The position numbers and the translations under genes were made by a program. From Gammaproteobacteria bacterium (GTDB taxonomy: Bacteria; Pseudomonadota; Gammaproteobacteria; Pseudomonadales; Azotimanducaceae): a stretch of 40,818 nt of DNA. The DNA lies in NCBI GenBank assembly GCA_018647445.1, contig JABGTE010000032.1, positions 1 through 40,818 of the forward strand. The letters are read 5' to 3'. Shown here piece after piece: positions 1 to 8,861 of this stretch (positions within the stretch are counted from its first letter, which is position 1; the number at the start of each line of letters is the position of its first letter). The notes beneath the pieces were generated by a model. The model had not been told where the DNA came from. It did not search any database and saw only the letters and a list, made by a program, of their open reading frames with translations.

Positions 1-34
1 GAATGAGGGTCGCTAAATTGAACATGAGGCAACG

Positions 35-1132
35 ATGAACACCTTTTTAGTCGGCGGGGCCGTCCGCGACGCCTTACTCGGCCTGCCAATTCTCGAACGC
101 GATTGGGTCGTCGTCGGCGAAACCCCTGATTCAATGCTGGAACGGGGCTTTAGACAAGTGGGCAAGGACTTCCCGGTATTTCTGCACCCCGAAACCCAAG
201 AGGAATATGCATTAGCGCGTCGGGAGTACAAGCAGGCACCCGGTCACCAAGGGTTTCGGTTTGATACTGATCCTGGCATTACCCTTGAGGAAGATCTCAG
301 CCGGCGCGATCTTACGATCAACGCGATTGCAAGAGCCCCTGATGGCACCTTGATTGATCCCTACGGTGGCCAAAAAGATCTTGCCAACCGTCGGTTGCGG
401 CACGTCTCTGACGCCTTCACTGAAGACCCTTTACGGATCCTACGCCTAGCCCAATTTCAGGCCCGATTGAAGGGGCTTGGATTCACGGTTGATGACCAGA
501 CAATACGGTTGTGTCGTGAGATGGTAGCCCGAGGAGATCTAGACACACTCTCACGAGAACGCGTGTTCAAAGAGCTCGAAAAAGCGCTTAACGCGCCGCA
601 TCCCTCCGATTTTTTTGCGGTCCTTGCCTCGGTCAACGCCTTGACGCGAATTTTCCAAGGCGTTCAATTAGCCGAAACGAAAAACCTCGATGGGCCAGCA
701 ACGGATACGTCGGCAGCATCACGGCTCAGCCAACTGGTCCTTGAAAACCCTGACTTGGACCTACAGGCCCTCAACAAACAATTAGCAATACCCAAACACT
801 GGCTGGAACTTGCCGGCATGACGCGAACTTGGGCTGCAGCGTTCTGCCAAGTAACGACGCTGAGGGCCGATGCCATTTTGGAGATCCTAGAGCGCGGTGA
901 CGCCCGTCGAAAGCCAGTGCGTTTTGCGCAATCGGTCCACATTAGTTGTCAGTCGCTGGTGATCGATTCGGCAGAGCAGGCTCGAATTCTCGAGAATTGG
1001 CAGCGCCTTGTTCAGGAAACCGCCAAAGTGACCCTGCCGGAGACTGCGGGTGGCCTGACCGGCCAGGAGATCAAAGCAATGATCCGAGCAGAGCAATTAC
1101 GCCGAATTGAGGCGACCTGTGACCGGCTCTAA
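35..1132 (+). CDS. cca: CCA-adding enzyme (tRNA nucleotidyltransferase), HD-less type
   Basis: Adds or repairs the 3'-CCA end of tRNAs in the cytoplasm. The N-terminus carries the nucleotidyltransferase fold: VGGAVRD at residues 6-12, the metal-binding pair as E21-R22-D23 (most relatives have D-x-D here), and the RRDLTINA motif near residue 90. EDPLRILRLAQFQARL marks the neck domain. At 365 residues it is shorter than the roughly 410 residues of E. coli Cca, and the C-terminal HD phosphohydrolase motif (HDLGKG in E. coli) is absent, so the associated phosphatase and 2',3'-cyclic phosphodiesterase activities are probably missing. The ATG at 35 has a GAGG Shine-Dalgarno 6 bases upstream. Its 3' end overlaps the next gene by 14 bases, which suggests co-translation. 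The identification is secure; loss of the HD activity is inferred from the missing motif. Confidence 0.96.
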   Translation: MNTFLVGGAVRDALLGLPILERDWVVVGETPDSMLERGFRQVGKDFPVFLHPETQEEYALARREYKQAPGHQGFRFDTDPGITLEEDLSRRDLTINAIARAPDGTLIDPYGGQKDLANRRLRHVSDAFTEDPLRILRLAQFQARLKGLGFTVDDQTIRLCREMVARGDLDTLSRERVFKELEKALNAPHPSDFFAVLASVNALTRIFQGVQLAETKNLDGPATDTSAASRLSQLVLENPDLDLQALNKQLAIPKHWLELAGMTRTWAAAFCQVTTLRADAILEILERGDARRKPVRFAQSVHISCQSLVIDSAEQARILENWQRLVQETAKVTLPETAGGLTGQEIKAMIRAEQLRRIEATCDRL

Positions 1133-1847
1133 AGTTGCCCTGATCACCGGCGCCGCGAAACGACTCGGACGCGGCATTGCGGAGCACCTGCACCAATCTG
1201 GTTGGCAGCTTGCACTAGGGTTTAGCCAATCAAAAACAGCGGCCGACGCCATCGCCCACACCCTAAATCAGGTGCGTCCGAACTCAGTCCGCCTCTTCCA
1301 AGCGGATCTTGCTCAACAATCAGATGTTGCACGACTCATTAAAGACGTCACGGCCGCATATGACCAATTGGACCTAATTGTTAACAACGCCGCCGTTTTT
1401 CCGAGCACGCCTTTTGGCAGCACGTCGCCTCAGCAATGGGACGACATCTTTAGCGTCAACCTCAAAGCACCGTTCATGATTTGCCAAGGTCTTGCGCCAA
1501 TCATGGCGCCCTATTCAAGCATTATTAATATTTGTGATGTCTTTGGCGAGAAACCCCTTGCGGGACATAGTGCCTACACCGCCAGCAAAGCTGGGCTAAT
1601 GATGCTGACGAAAAGCTTGGCCATGGAGCTTGCGCCCCGGATTCGAGTCAACGGTATCGCACCCGGCGCCCTACTTGAACCTGCAGGTTATGAGGATGCA
1701 GGTCTGCTCACCGACCTCATCGCACGCACCCCGCTGCATCGTATCGGGGGCTCTGATTGCCTCGACTCTATCGTGACCTTCCTCATCGACAATCAATACA
1801 TTACCGGGCAGGTGATACCAATTGATGGCGGCCTTTCGACGACCTAG
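1119..1847 (+). CDS. Pteridine reductase-like short-chain dehydrogenase (PTR1/FolM type)
   Basis: NADPH-dependent SDR, most likely reducing dihydropterins or dihydrofolate. The cofactor motif is TGAAKRLG (residues 10-17), which follows the TG-x3-R-x-G pattern of pteridine reductases instead of TG-x3-G-x-G. NNAA lies at 89-92. The catalytic set is D140, Y153 and K157. The Asp sits 13 residues before the Tyr, as in PTR1, where most SDRs carry Ser. IDGG near the C-terminus is typical of the family. The reading frame opens further upstream (TTG at 1107), but GTG 1119 has GAGG 6 bases before it and is preferred, giving 242 residues. It overlaps cca by 14 bases. Its stop interlocks with the purD stop on the other strand through a shared CTAG. 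The class is firm; the pterin substrate is inferred from the motif set. Confidence 0.85.
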   Translation: MTGSKVALITGAAKRLGRGIAEHLHQSGWQLALGFSQSKTAADAIAHTLNQVRPNSVRLFQADLAQQSDVARLIKDVTAAYDQLDLIVNNAAVFPSTPFGSTSPQQWDDIFSVNLKAPFMICQGLAPIMAPYSSIINICDVFGEKPLAGHSAYTASKAGLMMLTKSLAMELAPRIRVNGIAPGALLEPAGYEDAGLLTDLIARTPLHRIGGSDCLDSIVTFLIDNQYITGQVIPIDGGLSTT

Positions 1848-3124
1848 CGGGCTTCTCGTTGGATCGCACGATAGCCAATATCGTCCCGATGATATTGGCC
1901 CTCAAACTGAATCACCTTCAAGGCCTGATAGACTAACTGCTGCGCCTGCCGAACAGAGTCACCGGTTGCCGCAACCGTTAAAACCCGGCCGCCACTCGTC
2001 GTTAACACCCCATCAAGCAGCTGGGTTCCCGCATGAAAAACAACCGCATCTTGAACCTCACTCAATCCAATAATGGGCGCCCCGATGTCATAATCACCCG
2101 GGTAACCGCCACTTGCGAGCACGACCGCTAGCGATGCTTTGGGCGAGAACGCAAGCGTTGCTTCCGCCAATCGGTGCTCGACGGCCGCCAGACACACCTC
2201 AGCCAAATCGCTTTCGAGACGCATCATGATCGGCTGGGTCTCTGGATCACCAAACCGACAATTAAATTCAATCACACTGGGTGCCCCGGCAGCATCGATC
2301 ATTAAGCCCGCATACAGAAAGCCGGTGTAATGAATGCCCTCACTCAAAAGACCCCGTAAAGTCGGCACAATAATTTGTTCACAAATGCGCTCGCTAACGG
2401 CCTGGGTTACCACCGGTGCAGGCGAATAAGCGCCCATGCCACCGGTATTGGGGCCTTCATCGCCATTAAAAATGGCTTTGTGGTCTTGCGAGGTTGCGAA
2501 CGCGTGGAAATCCGATCCATCCGCTAAAACGATAAAGCTAGCTTCTTCGCCCAAGAGAAAGGCTTCAACCACGACGCGAGCACCCGCGCGACCAAAGGCA
2601 TTCCCCAACAACATGTCATCGATCGCGGCCTCCGCAGCCTCAAGACTTTGGGCCACCACCACCCCTTTCCCCGCCGCGAGACCATCCGCTTTGATCACAA
2701 CAGGCAACCCTAATCCTTTCGCAAAGGCCTTCGCAGCGACGGGGTCGGTAAAGCTCTCATACCGCGCAGTTGGGATGTTATGCCGCGCTAAAAATTCTTT
2801 CGAAAAGGTTTTCGAGCCTTCCAGTTGGGCCGCATCCGCTGAGGGCGCAAGACAAGCAAGCCCAAAACGGGCGAACGCTGCCTGAATTCCCGCAACCAAT
2901 GGTCCTTCCGGCCCCACAACCGTCAATTCGATTTCACGCGCTTTGGCAAAAGCGCACAGGGCATCAAAATCCATCGGATCAATGTCAACATTTTCAAGCT
3001 TTGCGGCGGTCGCTGTACCGCCATTACCGGGTGCAACATAAACAATACTGACATTTTCAGACTGTGCAAACTTCCATGCCAAGGCGTGCTCTCGCCCGCC
3101 CGAACCCACCACTAATATTTTCAC
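1844..3124 (-). CDS. purD: Phosphoribosylamine-glycine ligase (GAR synthetase)
   Basis: ATP-dependent ligation of glycine to 5-phosphoribosylamine, the second step of de novo purine synthesis. The N-terminus MKILVVGSGGREHALAW is diagnostic. An ATP-grasp core follows, with VVIKADGLAAGKGVVVA around residues 143-159, GEEASF, the NTGGMGAYSPAP substrate region, and EFNCRFGDPETQ near residue 285. At 426 residues it matches the family (E. coli 429). The start is GTG, with AGAGGG about 9 bases upstream. It is the last gene of the dusB-fis-purH-purD run and begins 47 bases after purH. Its stop overlaps the convergent pteridine reductase stop. Confidence 0.98.
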   Translation of the reverse strand: MKILVVGSGGREHALAWKFAQSENVSIVYVAPGNGGTATAAKLENVDIDPMDFDALCAFAKAREIELTVVGPEGPLVAGIQAAFARFGLACLAPSADAAQLEGSKTFSKEFLARHNIPTARYESFTDPVAAKAFAKGLGLPVVIKADGLAAGKGVVVAQSLEAAEAAIDDMLLGNAFGRAGARVVVEAFLLGEEASFIVLADGSDFHAFATSQDHKAIFNGDEGPNTGGMGAYSPAPVVTQAVSERICEQIIVPTLRGLLSEGIHYTGFLYAGLMIDAAGAPSVIEFNCRFGDPETQPIMMRLESDLAEVCLAAVEHRLAEATLAFSPKASLAVVLASGGYPGDYDIGAPIIGLSEVQDAVVFHAGTQLLDGVLTTSGGRVLTVAATGDSVRQAQQLVYQALKVIQFEGQYHRDDIGYRAIQREAR

Positions 3125-3171
3125 GATTTTTGACCCTCTTCATCCCGGTCAACCCTGCGACCAGCGCTGGT

Positions 3172-4749
3172 TTAGTGCTTAAAATGCCGTACGCCCGTGA
3201 ACAGCATCGCCATACCTGCATCATCTGCCGCCTGAATCACTTCTTCATCCCGAACGGACCCCCCCGGCTGAATCACCGCGGTAATCCCGGCCGCTGCGGC
3301 AGCATCGATCCCATCTCGAAACGGGAAGAAAGCATCCGAGGCCATGACAGACCCCGGCACCACCAGATTTTCATCTGCGGCTTTGATGCCTGCAATTTTG
3401 GCACTGTATACGCGACTCATTTGCCCCGCACCCACCCCAATAGTTTGCTCGTGCTTTGCATAGACAATGGCGTTGGACTTCACGTTTTTTGCGACCTTCC
3501 AGGCAAACAACAGATCAATCTGCTCTTGCTCCGTGGGTTGTCGTTGAGAGACGCATTGCAGATGTTCAGGCTCATAGAGCAAGGTATCTCGCGTCTGGAC
3601 TAAGAGCCCACCGGAGACCCGTTTTAAGTCAAACCCAACTTGACCTGCGTTCGCGCCGCCGACAGTTAACACCCGGACATTCTTTTTAGTCGCCAAAATC
3701 GCAGCGGCGGCAGGTGTTACCGCATCAGCGACGAGCACTTCAACAAACTGCCGATCGATAATATTTTGAGCCAATCGCTCATCAACACTCCCATTGATCG
3801 CGATGATGCCGCCAAACGCAGAAGTTGGATCGGTCGCGAAGGCCTTATCGTAGGCTTCAAAAAAATCCTGACCCGAGGCCACACCGCACGGGTTCGCGTG
3901 TTTCACAATGACGCAGGTCGGCGATGAGAAAGCTCGCACACATTCTAAGGCAGCATCCGCGTCCGCTAGATTATTAAACGACAGATCCTTCCCTTGGATT
4001 TGAACCGCACCCGACAGGCTACCTATCTGCACAGGATCCTCCCGATAATATGCCGCCTGCTGATGGGGATTTTCGCCATACCGCATGTCTTGAACTTTGG
4101 CCCACTGCTGAGTCAAGACTGACGGAAACAAACTCGGATGATATTGATCTGACTCTGCCTCTCGGGCGGAGAGATAATTTGAAATCACGGCATCATAGTG
4201 CGCGATGCGGGCAAAGGCTTTGCGCGCACAATCATACCGATACTGCCGCGGCACGGCGCCGGCGTTGTCATCCAGTGCTTGAATAAGGCTTTCATAGGCT
4301 AGCGGGCTTGTGAGAACGGTCACCCGATCGAAATTCTTCGCGCCTGACCGAATCATTGCGGGGCCACCGATATCGATATTTTCAATCGCGGTTTCCAACG
4401 AACAATCTGGCGCCTCAGTCACCGCTTCAAACGGGTATAAGTTAACAACCAGCAGATCGATCTCCGCAATAGCCTGCTCCGCCATAACCGTGTTATCGAT
4501 CCCCGAACGACCTAACAGGCCCCCATGCACCTTCGGATGCAGGGTCTTGACCCGACCTTGCATCATTTCCGGCGAACCCGTGTAATCGGAAATATCAGTT
4601 ACCTCATAGCCGGCTGCTCGAATGAAGGCATGGGTCCCGCCGGTCGAAATCAGGGCAACACCCCGAGCAGCGAGCGCGGCAAGCAGATCTTCCAGACCCG
4701 TCTTATCGGAAACACTGATCAATGCACTTTTTAAGGAGACTGTGTCCAT
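3172..4749 (-). CDS. purH: Bifunctional AICAR formyltransferase / IMP cyclohydrolase
   Basis: Catalyses the last two steps of IMP synthesis. The N-terminal IMP cyclohydrolase (MGS-like) domain covers about residues 1-200 and includes [20 protein letters not shown] and [14 protein letters not shown]. The C-terminal AICAR transformylase domain includes [28 protein letters not shown] and the closing GVRHFKH. Length is 525 residues against 529 in E. coli, with no sign of truncation. The ATG at 4749 is preceded by an AAGGTG ribosome site. It lies 102 bases downstream of fis and 47 upstream of purD, the Pseudomonas arrangement, and may have its own promoter in the fis-purH gap. Confidence 0.98.
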   Translation of the reverse strand: MDTVSLKSALISVSDKTGLEDLLAALAARGVALISTGGTHAFIRAAGYEVTDISDYTGSPEMMQGRVKTLHPKVHGGLLGRSGIDNTVMAEQAIAEIDLLVVNLYPFEAVTEAPDCSLETAIENIDIGGPAMIRSGAKNFDRVTVLTSPLAYESLIQALDDNAGAVPRQYRYDCARKAFARIAHYDAVISNYLSAREAESDQYHPSLFPSVLTQQWAKVQDMRYGENPHQQAAYYREDPVQIGSLSGAVQIQGKDLSFNNLADADAALECVRAFSSPTCVIVKHANPCGVASGQDFFEAYDKAFATDPTSAFGGIIAINGSVDERLAQNIIDRQFVEVLVADAVTPAAAAILATKKNVRVLTVGGANAGQVGFDLKRVSGGLLVQTRDTLLYEPEHLQCVSQRQPTEQEQIDLLFAWKVAKNVKSNAIVYAKHEQTIGVGAGQMSRVYSAKIAGIKAADENLVVPGSVMASDAFFPFRDGIDAAAAAGITAVIQPGGSVRDEEVIQAADDAGMAMLFTGVRHFKH

Positions 4750-4797
4750 ATCGCACCTTTTATTAAACTGTGTTTTATCTATGTTTAGAAAAATGAT

Positions 4798-4825
4798 TGC
4801 TTAAAATGCGGCCCACGCTCGTCAA
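4798..4825 (-). promoter_or_regulatory. Candidate promoter for purH-purD
   Basis: In the 102-base fis-purH gap the minus strand reads TTGACG (4820-4825), a 16-base spacer, then TAAGCA (4798-4803). The -35 is one mismatch from consensus but the -10 is poor. I saw no PurR operator. A weak internal promoter would let purH-purD be expressed apart from dusB-fis. Confidence 0.28.
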
Positions 4826-4851
4826 GATGGCAAGCTGGATACCGCCCAGCG

Positions 4852-5121
4852 TTACGAAAGGCCATATTTACTGAGCTTGGTCCGCAGGGTCCCTCGGCTC
4901 AAGCCTAACAATCTTGCAGCCTTCGATTGGTTATCCCCAACATGCATCATAACTTGTCGAAGCAACGACGGTTCAACCTGAGCTAGGACTTGTGCATACA
5001 AATCATCAATGGGCTCATCCTCAAGCAATCGCAAATAATCTTTAATCGTGTCTTCCACAGCAGACTTGATACTCACCCGGCCTAACGGGCCTTGAAGACT
5101 GTCCGCCGCATCTTGACTCAC
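4852..5121 (-). CDS. fis: DNA-binding protein Fis
   Basis: Small nucleoid-associated protein that bends DNA and regulates growth-phase genes, acting as a homodimer. The C-terminal helix-turn-helix is clear: GDNQSKAARLLGLSRGTLR followed by TKLSKYGLS, matching the E. coli ending RGTLRKKLKKYGMN. The central helices (DDLYAQVLAQVEPSLLRQVM) match the dimer core. At 89 residues it is slightly shorter than the 98 of E. coli Fis, the difference being at the N-terminus. The start is GTG and overlaps the dusB stop as GTGA, so the two are translationally coupled, as in the conserved dusB-fis operon. Confidence 0.96.
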   Translation of the reverse strand: MSQDAADSLQGPLGRVSIKSAVEDTIKDYLRLLEDEPIDDLYAQVLAQVEPSLLRQVMMHVGDNQSKAARLLGLSRGTLRTKLSKYGLS

Positions 5122-6104
5122 GCCGCCGCACCGATCGCGTCGAGGTCCCTGAAGTGGCCCAGAAAGGCAAGCTGCTCAGCATCGCATTGAATGCGATTGA
5201 AGGCTTGGCGAAACGGCTCGCTGTCGCGGGTATTGGCCTGCAGAAACCAACCCACATGTTTTCGCGCGATTCGAAGACCTTTTTCAGGGCCATAGTGATG
5301 ATGCAATGCACCGACATGTCGCGCTAAGGCCTGGCACTTGGTTTCAAAGGGTCGCTCTACCGGCGGTAACCCTGTTGCCAAAAATCGATCAATATCTGCG
5401 GGCAACCACGGCCTGCCTTGAACTGCGCGCCCCAACATCACGGCATCCACACCCGTGTTCTGCAACACCAAGGATGCCTGCTGCGCATTGGTGATATCAC
5501 CATTAGCGATCACTGGGATGCTGACTTTCGCTTTAACTCGTGCGATCGCCGCGTAGTCGACGTCACCCTGAAATCGACACGCCCGTGTTCTGCCGTGGAC
5601 TGTCAGAGCTTGAATACCAGCGGATTCCGCAATTTGCGCAATGGTTTCTGCATTTTGCTCTTCTCGCGACCACCCCAGCCGAATTTTCAACGTCACGGGA
5701 ATCGCAACCGCTGCGCAAATTGCCTTTAAAATTGCTCCAACCAACGCTTCATCCCGAAGCAGCGCTGACCCGGCCGCTTTGTTGCACACCTTCTTGGCCG
5801 GGCATCCCATATTAATATCCAAGATATCCGCGCCTGCGGCTTCATTCGCTTTCGCAGCTGCGGCCATCACCTCGGGATCAGATCCTGCAATCTGGACCCA
5901 GCGTGGCCCCGTCTCATCCAGGCTAACTTGACGGGTTTGGGATTTTCGACTCTTCCAAAGCTTTTGATCGCTGGTCAGCATCTCACCGACCAGCCAAAAT
6001 GCCCCAAACTCACGACACAGGTCCCGAAACGGGCGATCCGTCACACCTGCCATTGGCGCGACAATGACTCGACTAGCGTGTTGAATGCCTCCAATTTCGA
6101 GCAT
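5118..6104 (-). CDS. dusB: tRNA-dihydrouridine synthase B
   Basis: FMN enzyme that reduces specific uridines in the tRNA D-loop. APMAGVTDRPFR (residues 16-27) binds FMN, and INMGCPAKKV contains the catalytic Cys at 101 (Cys100 in E. coli DusB). VTLKIRLGW, LTVHGRTR, IPVIANGDI and the IARKHVGWFLQ tail complete the family pattern. The frame extends to a TTG at 6122, but ATG 6104 has GGAG 9 bases upstream and aligns with the E. coli start, giving 328 residues. It is coupled to fis by a 4-base overlap. The DUF3426 gene lies just upstream. Confidence 0.97.
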   Translation of the reverse strand: MLEIGGIQHASRVIVAPMAGVTDRPFRDLCREFGAFWLVGEMLTSDQKLWKSRKSQTRQVSLDETGPRWVQIAGSDPEVMAAAAKANEAAGADILDINMGCPAKKVCNKAAGSALLRDEALVGAILKAICAAVAIPVTLKIRLGWSREEQNAETIAQIAESAGIQALTVHGRTRACRFQGDVDYAAIARVKAKVSIPVIANGDITNAQQASLVLQNTGVDAVMLGRAVQGRPWLPADIDRFLATGLPPVERPFETKCQALARHVGALHHHYGPEKGLRIARKHVGWFLQANTRDSEPFRQAFNRIQCDAEQLAFLGHFRDLDAIGAAA

Positions 6105-6145
6105 GGTGAGCTTCTCCGGCAAAAGGCCGACATAATAACAACAGA

Positions 6146-7072
6146 TTAAAGTGGGTTCACCAACTCAAGACGATAAGATGCTGCGTTGGTGTAGGGTTTT
6201 TGAGCAAGCACCTCAAAAGCCAGCATTTGCGGTGCATCCGGCTCGAGGTGAATCAAGGCCGCTTCTTGCAGTTGGTAATCAACACCCGGGGTGAGCAATT
6301 TTTGCCCTAGGTCTCGCCCTGAATTGTCTTGCAGAACAAACCTAAGTACTGGGAGCCCTTGCGCGCGACTGGCCTTATTGAGCAGCCTGGCCGATACCTG
6401 CGCCCGTCCGCCTGACCAGGCGGTCATGCTCACATCATCTAATGCCAGGCGGGTTACATCCTGAAAGGGCGGCACATGACAGCCAAAAATTAGGCAACCC
6501 CCAGCCATTAGGCCATACAGACCAGAGTGACTGAGCGCGCGATCCGTTCCGACCCAGATCAATTGAAAAACCAGCACGCCACCTAACAAAACCGGTAAAG
6601 CCCAGGCTTTTAACTGATCGCCAATTGACGTTAACGTCACAGAATGTCCAGATTCAGGCTTTTCGGCATCGCCATGATCAGGCTCAAGTTTTGCGGGCGC
6701 CAAGCCCTCGCTTTCTGCATCTGCCGCAACAACCCCGTCATACGGTGCGTTAACAGAAGCTGGCGGCTCTGCTGAGGTTTGGCTTAACGTAACCTCATCC
6801 TGCGCAATCGCATCGAGGTCCAAATCAAGGGGCTCTAGGCCGACATCGTTGGCCTGAGACACACCTGACTCGCGAGAGCCGGCGCCAGCAAAAGCGTCTG
6901 GCTCAAACTTCTGTGGTGTAAACGCCTCAACCTCATCAGAGATCTTGATCGGGTCCTCTGCATGAAACAGCGCCTGACACTGCCCACATTGAAGCTGACC
7001 ACTAGCAACCCCAAGCTCGCTCAATGAGACCTTGAAAGCCGTTCCACACTTTGGGCATTGGGCGACTAACAT
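6146..7072 (-). CDS. Zinc-ribbon plus DUF3426 membrane protein
   Basis: Function unknown. The N-terminus is an MJ0042-type zinc ribbon with CPKC (C6, C9) and CGQC (C29, C32). An acidic, low-complexity linker of roughly 110 residues follows, then one membrane segment (ALPVLLGGVLVFQLIW), then a C-terminal DUF3426 domain containing CLIFGCHVPPF and a beta-rich region likely to be periplasmic. This layout, with a cytoplasmic zinc ribbon and an extracytoplasmic domain, is typical of the protein found between prmA and dusB in gammaproteobacteria. It starts at ATG 7072 and overlaps the prmA stop by 7 bases. It could be a regulator or an envelope assembly factor; nothing here decides. Confidence 0.88.
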   Translation of the reverse strand: MLVAQCPKCGTAFKVSLSELGVASGQLQCGQCQALFHAEDPIKISDEVEAFTPQKFEPDAFAGAGSRESGVSQANDVGLEPLDLDLDAIAQDEVTLSQTSAEPPASVNAPYDGVVAADAESEGLAPAKLEPDHGDAEKPESGHSVTLTSIGDQLKAWALPVLLGGVLVFQLIWVGTDRALSHSGLYGLMAGGCLIFGCHVPPFQDVTRLALDDVSMTAWSGGRAQVSARLLNKASRAQGLPVLRFVLQDNSGRDLGQKLLTPGVDYQLQEAALIHLEPDAPQMLAFEVLAQKPYTNAASYRLELVNPL

Positions 7073-7932
7073 AGCTTAGCCACCAAACAAACCCAGCCAT
7101 CGCGCTCGAATTGGTCCACGAACCGAACCCGCCCTTCATAGGCTTGTTCAACCATGACCTGCTGGCTGCTCATAATGCCCGATAAAACCAGCATCCCGTC
7201 CTTGGCCAAGCAATCCATTAAATTTTGCGCAAGGGTCACTAAGGGTGCCGCTAAGATATTGGCTAAAACCACATCATACTGCGCGGGCTCAAACGCCTCT
7301 GGCAAGGTGGCCACGATGTGCTGATCAACCTTGTTAAGAACGGCATTTTCATTCGTCGCGGTAATGGATTGAGGATCAGTATCCACCGCGCGGCAGGAAC
7401 TCGCACCAAGCAACAAGGCCGCAATGCCTAGAACACCCGATCCCGCCCCATAATCCAAAACCGATTGCTGCTGCCAGGTTTGTCGATCGAGCCATTCTAG
7501 AATTAAAGCCGTGGTCGCATGGGTGCCCGTGCCAAACGCTAGGCCCGGGTCCAGTCGTAAAGCAACCTCGGCCGCGCTTGGCACCTCGTATTCCGTGGGG
7601 ACAATCCACAATCGCGGCCCAAATGGCATCGGCTCAAACTGGGTCAACCATTCCCGCTCCCAAACCCGCTCTGCCATGGTCTCGACTTGGCTGACATTGA
7701 GGCCTTCTGACTCAAACCTGGCAACAATGGCGGTGATATCTTGGTCTTGCTCATAGAGACCACAAATATCAACCGCGGCCCAAAGCGGGGTTTCTCCGGG
7801 CCCTGGCTCATAAATCGGCGCGTCGAGCGGATCCGTCAAGGTCACAGACAAGGCGCCGGATTCCCAGAGATGTTCTTCGATCTGATCCGCGTCAGACTCT
7901 GCGGCCGAAATGGTTACTTTATGCCAGTACAC
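7066..7932 (-). CDS. prmA: Ribosomal protein L11 methyltransferase
   Basis: SAM-dependent trimethylation of ribosomal protein L11. GALSVTLTDPLDAPIYEP matches the N-terminal L11-recognition domain. DYGAGSGVLGIAAL is the SAM-binding loop, where most relatives have D-x-G-C/T-G-S-G. VLANILAAPL is the NILA-x-PL catalytic-site motif. The frame reaches an ATG at 7968, but GTG 7932 follows a GGGAG site by 5 bases and removes a 12-residue extension not seen in relatives, leaving 288 residues (E. coli 293). It heads the prmA-DUF3426-dusB-fis run; in Pseudomonas accB-accC sit just upstream, but here there is a 306-base gap. Confidence 0.95.
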   Translation of the reverse strand: MYWHKVTISAAESDADQIEEHLWESGALSVTLTDPLDAPIYEPGPGETPLWAAVDICGLYEQDQDITAIVARFESEGLNVSQVETMAERVWEREWLTQFEPMPFGPRLWIVPTEYEVPSAAEVALRLDPGLAFGTGTHATTALILEWLDRQTWQQQSVLDYGAGSGVLGIAALLLGASSCRAVDTDPQSITATNENAVLNKVDQHIVATLPEAFEPAQYDVVLANILAAPLVTLAQNLMDCLAKDGMLVLSGIMSSQQVMVEQAYEGRVRFVDQFERDGWVCLVAKLC

Positions 7933-8238
7933 AAACACTCCCAGAAGCAGACCGGAAAACCCAGCCATGATTTCAATTCTTTAATCTTTCGGTGGGGGCA
8001 CTTTAACCCACCCTGGGCACGCATCCCGCTCACCCAACCCTTTATCAGTTGCCTGCCAGCCTTTTAAGATTCGCCCGAGCCGCGCCGAGCCCTCAGAAAG
8101 GCGGACGACTGTAACCACCGGCCCAATCCTGACCAACACCGCGTCGCTAGAACGCTCGGCCTCCCTTTAATATCCTGATACTGTCCCGCAGGGAGCCTGC
8201 CTGCAAATCGACACGCAAGCGCTGCCATGCCAGCCCGA
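7933..8238 (-). other. 306-base gap where accB-accC would be expected
   Basis: This gap between aroQ and prmA holds no gene I can support. I looked on the minus strand for the biotinyl motif (AMKM) of AccB and the ATP-grasp motifs of AccC and found neither. A 63-codon minus-strand frame (8255 to 8064) is basic, has no recognisable motif and no clear ribosome site. The region may contain the prmA promoter, but I could not place one. Confidence 0.6.
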
Positions 8239-8676
8239 TCAAGCCCCCTGCGCAATCACATAGGACAATGCAAAACCGTAACCTTTGGAACCCAAACCCG
8301 TGATCACACCGCGGGCGATGTCCGACAAATAAGAATGGTGCCGAAACGTTTCGCGACTAAATACATTTGATAAATGGACTTCAATAAAAGGTCGGTTCAC
8401 GGCTAGAAAGGCATCTCGAAGCGCGATGCTCGTGTGCGTCAGCGCCCCGGGATTGATAATCACCCAATCAACGGAATCTTTGGCTGCATGCAAACAATCA
8501 ATCAGCGCATGCTCTGCATTGGATTGAAAGAAGCTCAGTTCAACCTTATCGGGATCACACTGGGCAAGTAAGCTGTTTTCAATATCCTTCAAGCTCTCCG
8601 AACCATACACCTCAGGCTCGCGGGTACCCAACAAATTCAAGTTGGGACCATTCATAACCAAAATCTGCTGTTTCAT
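8239..8676 (-). CDS. aroQ: Type II 3-dehydroquinate dehydratase
   Basis: Third step of the shikimate pathway, a dodecameric cytoplasmic enzyme. [18 protein letters not shown] gives the flexible lid, with R19 and catalytic Y24. [10 protein letters not shown] contains N75 and the conserved His, and EVHLSN contains the catalytic His at 101. The frame extends to a GTG at 8703, but ATG 8676 matches the normal family start and gives a typical 145 residues. A long leader of about 150 bases separates it from a good candidate promoter. The neighbouring dsbD-like gene and downstream prmA reproduce the Pseudomonas order. Confidence 0.97.
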   Translation of the reverse strand: MKQQILVMNGPNLNLLGTREPEVYGSESLKDIENSLLAQCDPDKVELSFFQSNAEHALIDCLHAAKDSVDWVIINPGALTHTSIALRDAFLAVNRPFIEVHLSNVFSRETFRHHSYLSDIARGVITGLGSKGYGFALSYVIAQGA

Positions 8677-8773
8677 CTGTTGCTCGCTTTGGGCGCTTGC
8701 CACAATCTTAAATTGAACTGAGGGTAATTAACATGGTGGCTTGGCAGGACCCGCCAGGATCAAGTCGGTCCAT

Positions 8774-8810
8774 CGAGTCCGCTTCAAGTCCTTTCGAGTG
8801 ACAGGACTCG
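8774..8810 (-). promoter_or_regulatory. Overlapping inverted repeats in the aroQ leader
   Basis: Within the predicted aroQ 5' leader, one arm (8803-8810, transcribed as CGAGTCCT) can pair with either of two downstream arms: AGGACT (8787-8792, 6 bp) or GGACTCG (8774-8780, 7 bp). The two pairings exclude each other. It could be a folded leader or a protein site. The stems are short, so chance is possible. Confidence 0.3.
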
Positions 8811-8833
8811 TATCGCTCATCTGCAGGCACTTT

Positions 8834-8861
8834 AAAGTAGGCGGCGCCAAACGCATGTCAA
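8834..8861 (-). promoter_or_regulatory. Candidate promoter for aroQ
   Basis: The minus strand has a perfect TTGACA (8856-8861), a 16-base spacer, then TACTTT (8834-8839), a sigma70-like arrangement with a weak -10. Transcription would begin near 8827, giving a leader of about 150 bases before the ATG at 8676. Confidence 0.45.

Noticed and set aside
2436-2885. 149-codon plus-strand frame inside purD
   Set aside because: Antisense shadow of a well-supported gene, with low-complexity Ser/Ala/Pro composition.
8064-8255. 63-codon minus-strand frame between aroQ and prmA
   Set aside because: No ribosome site, no recognisable motif, Arg-rich random-like composition, and it overlaps the aroQ end.
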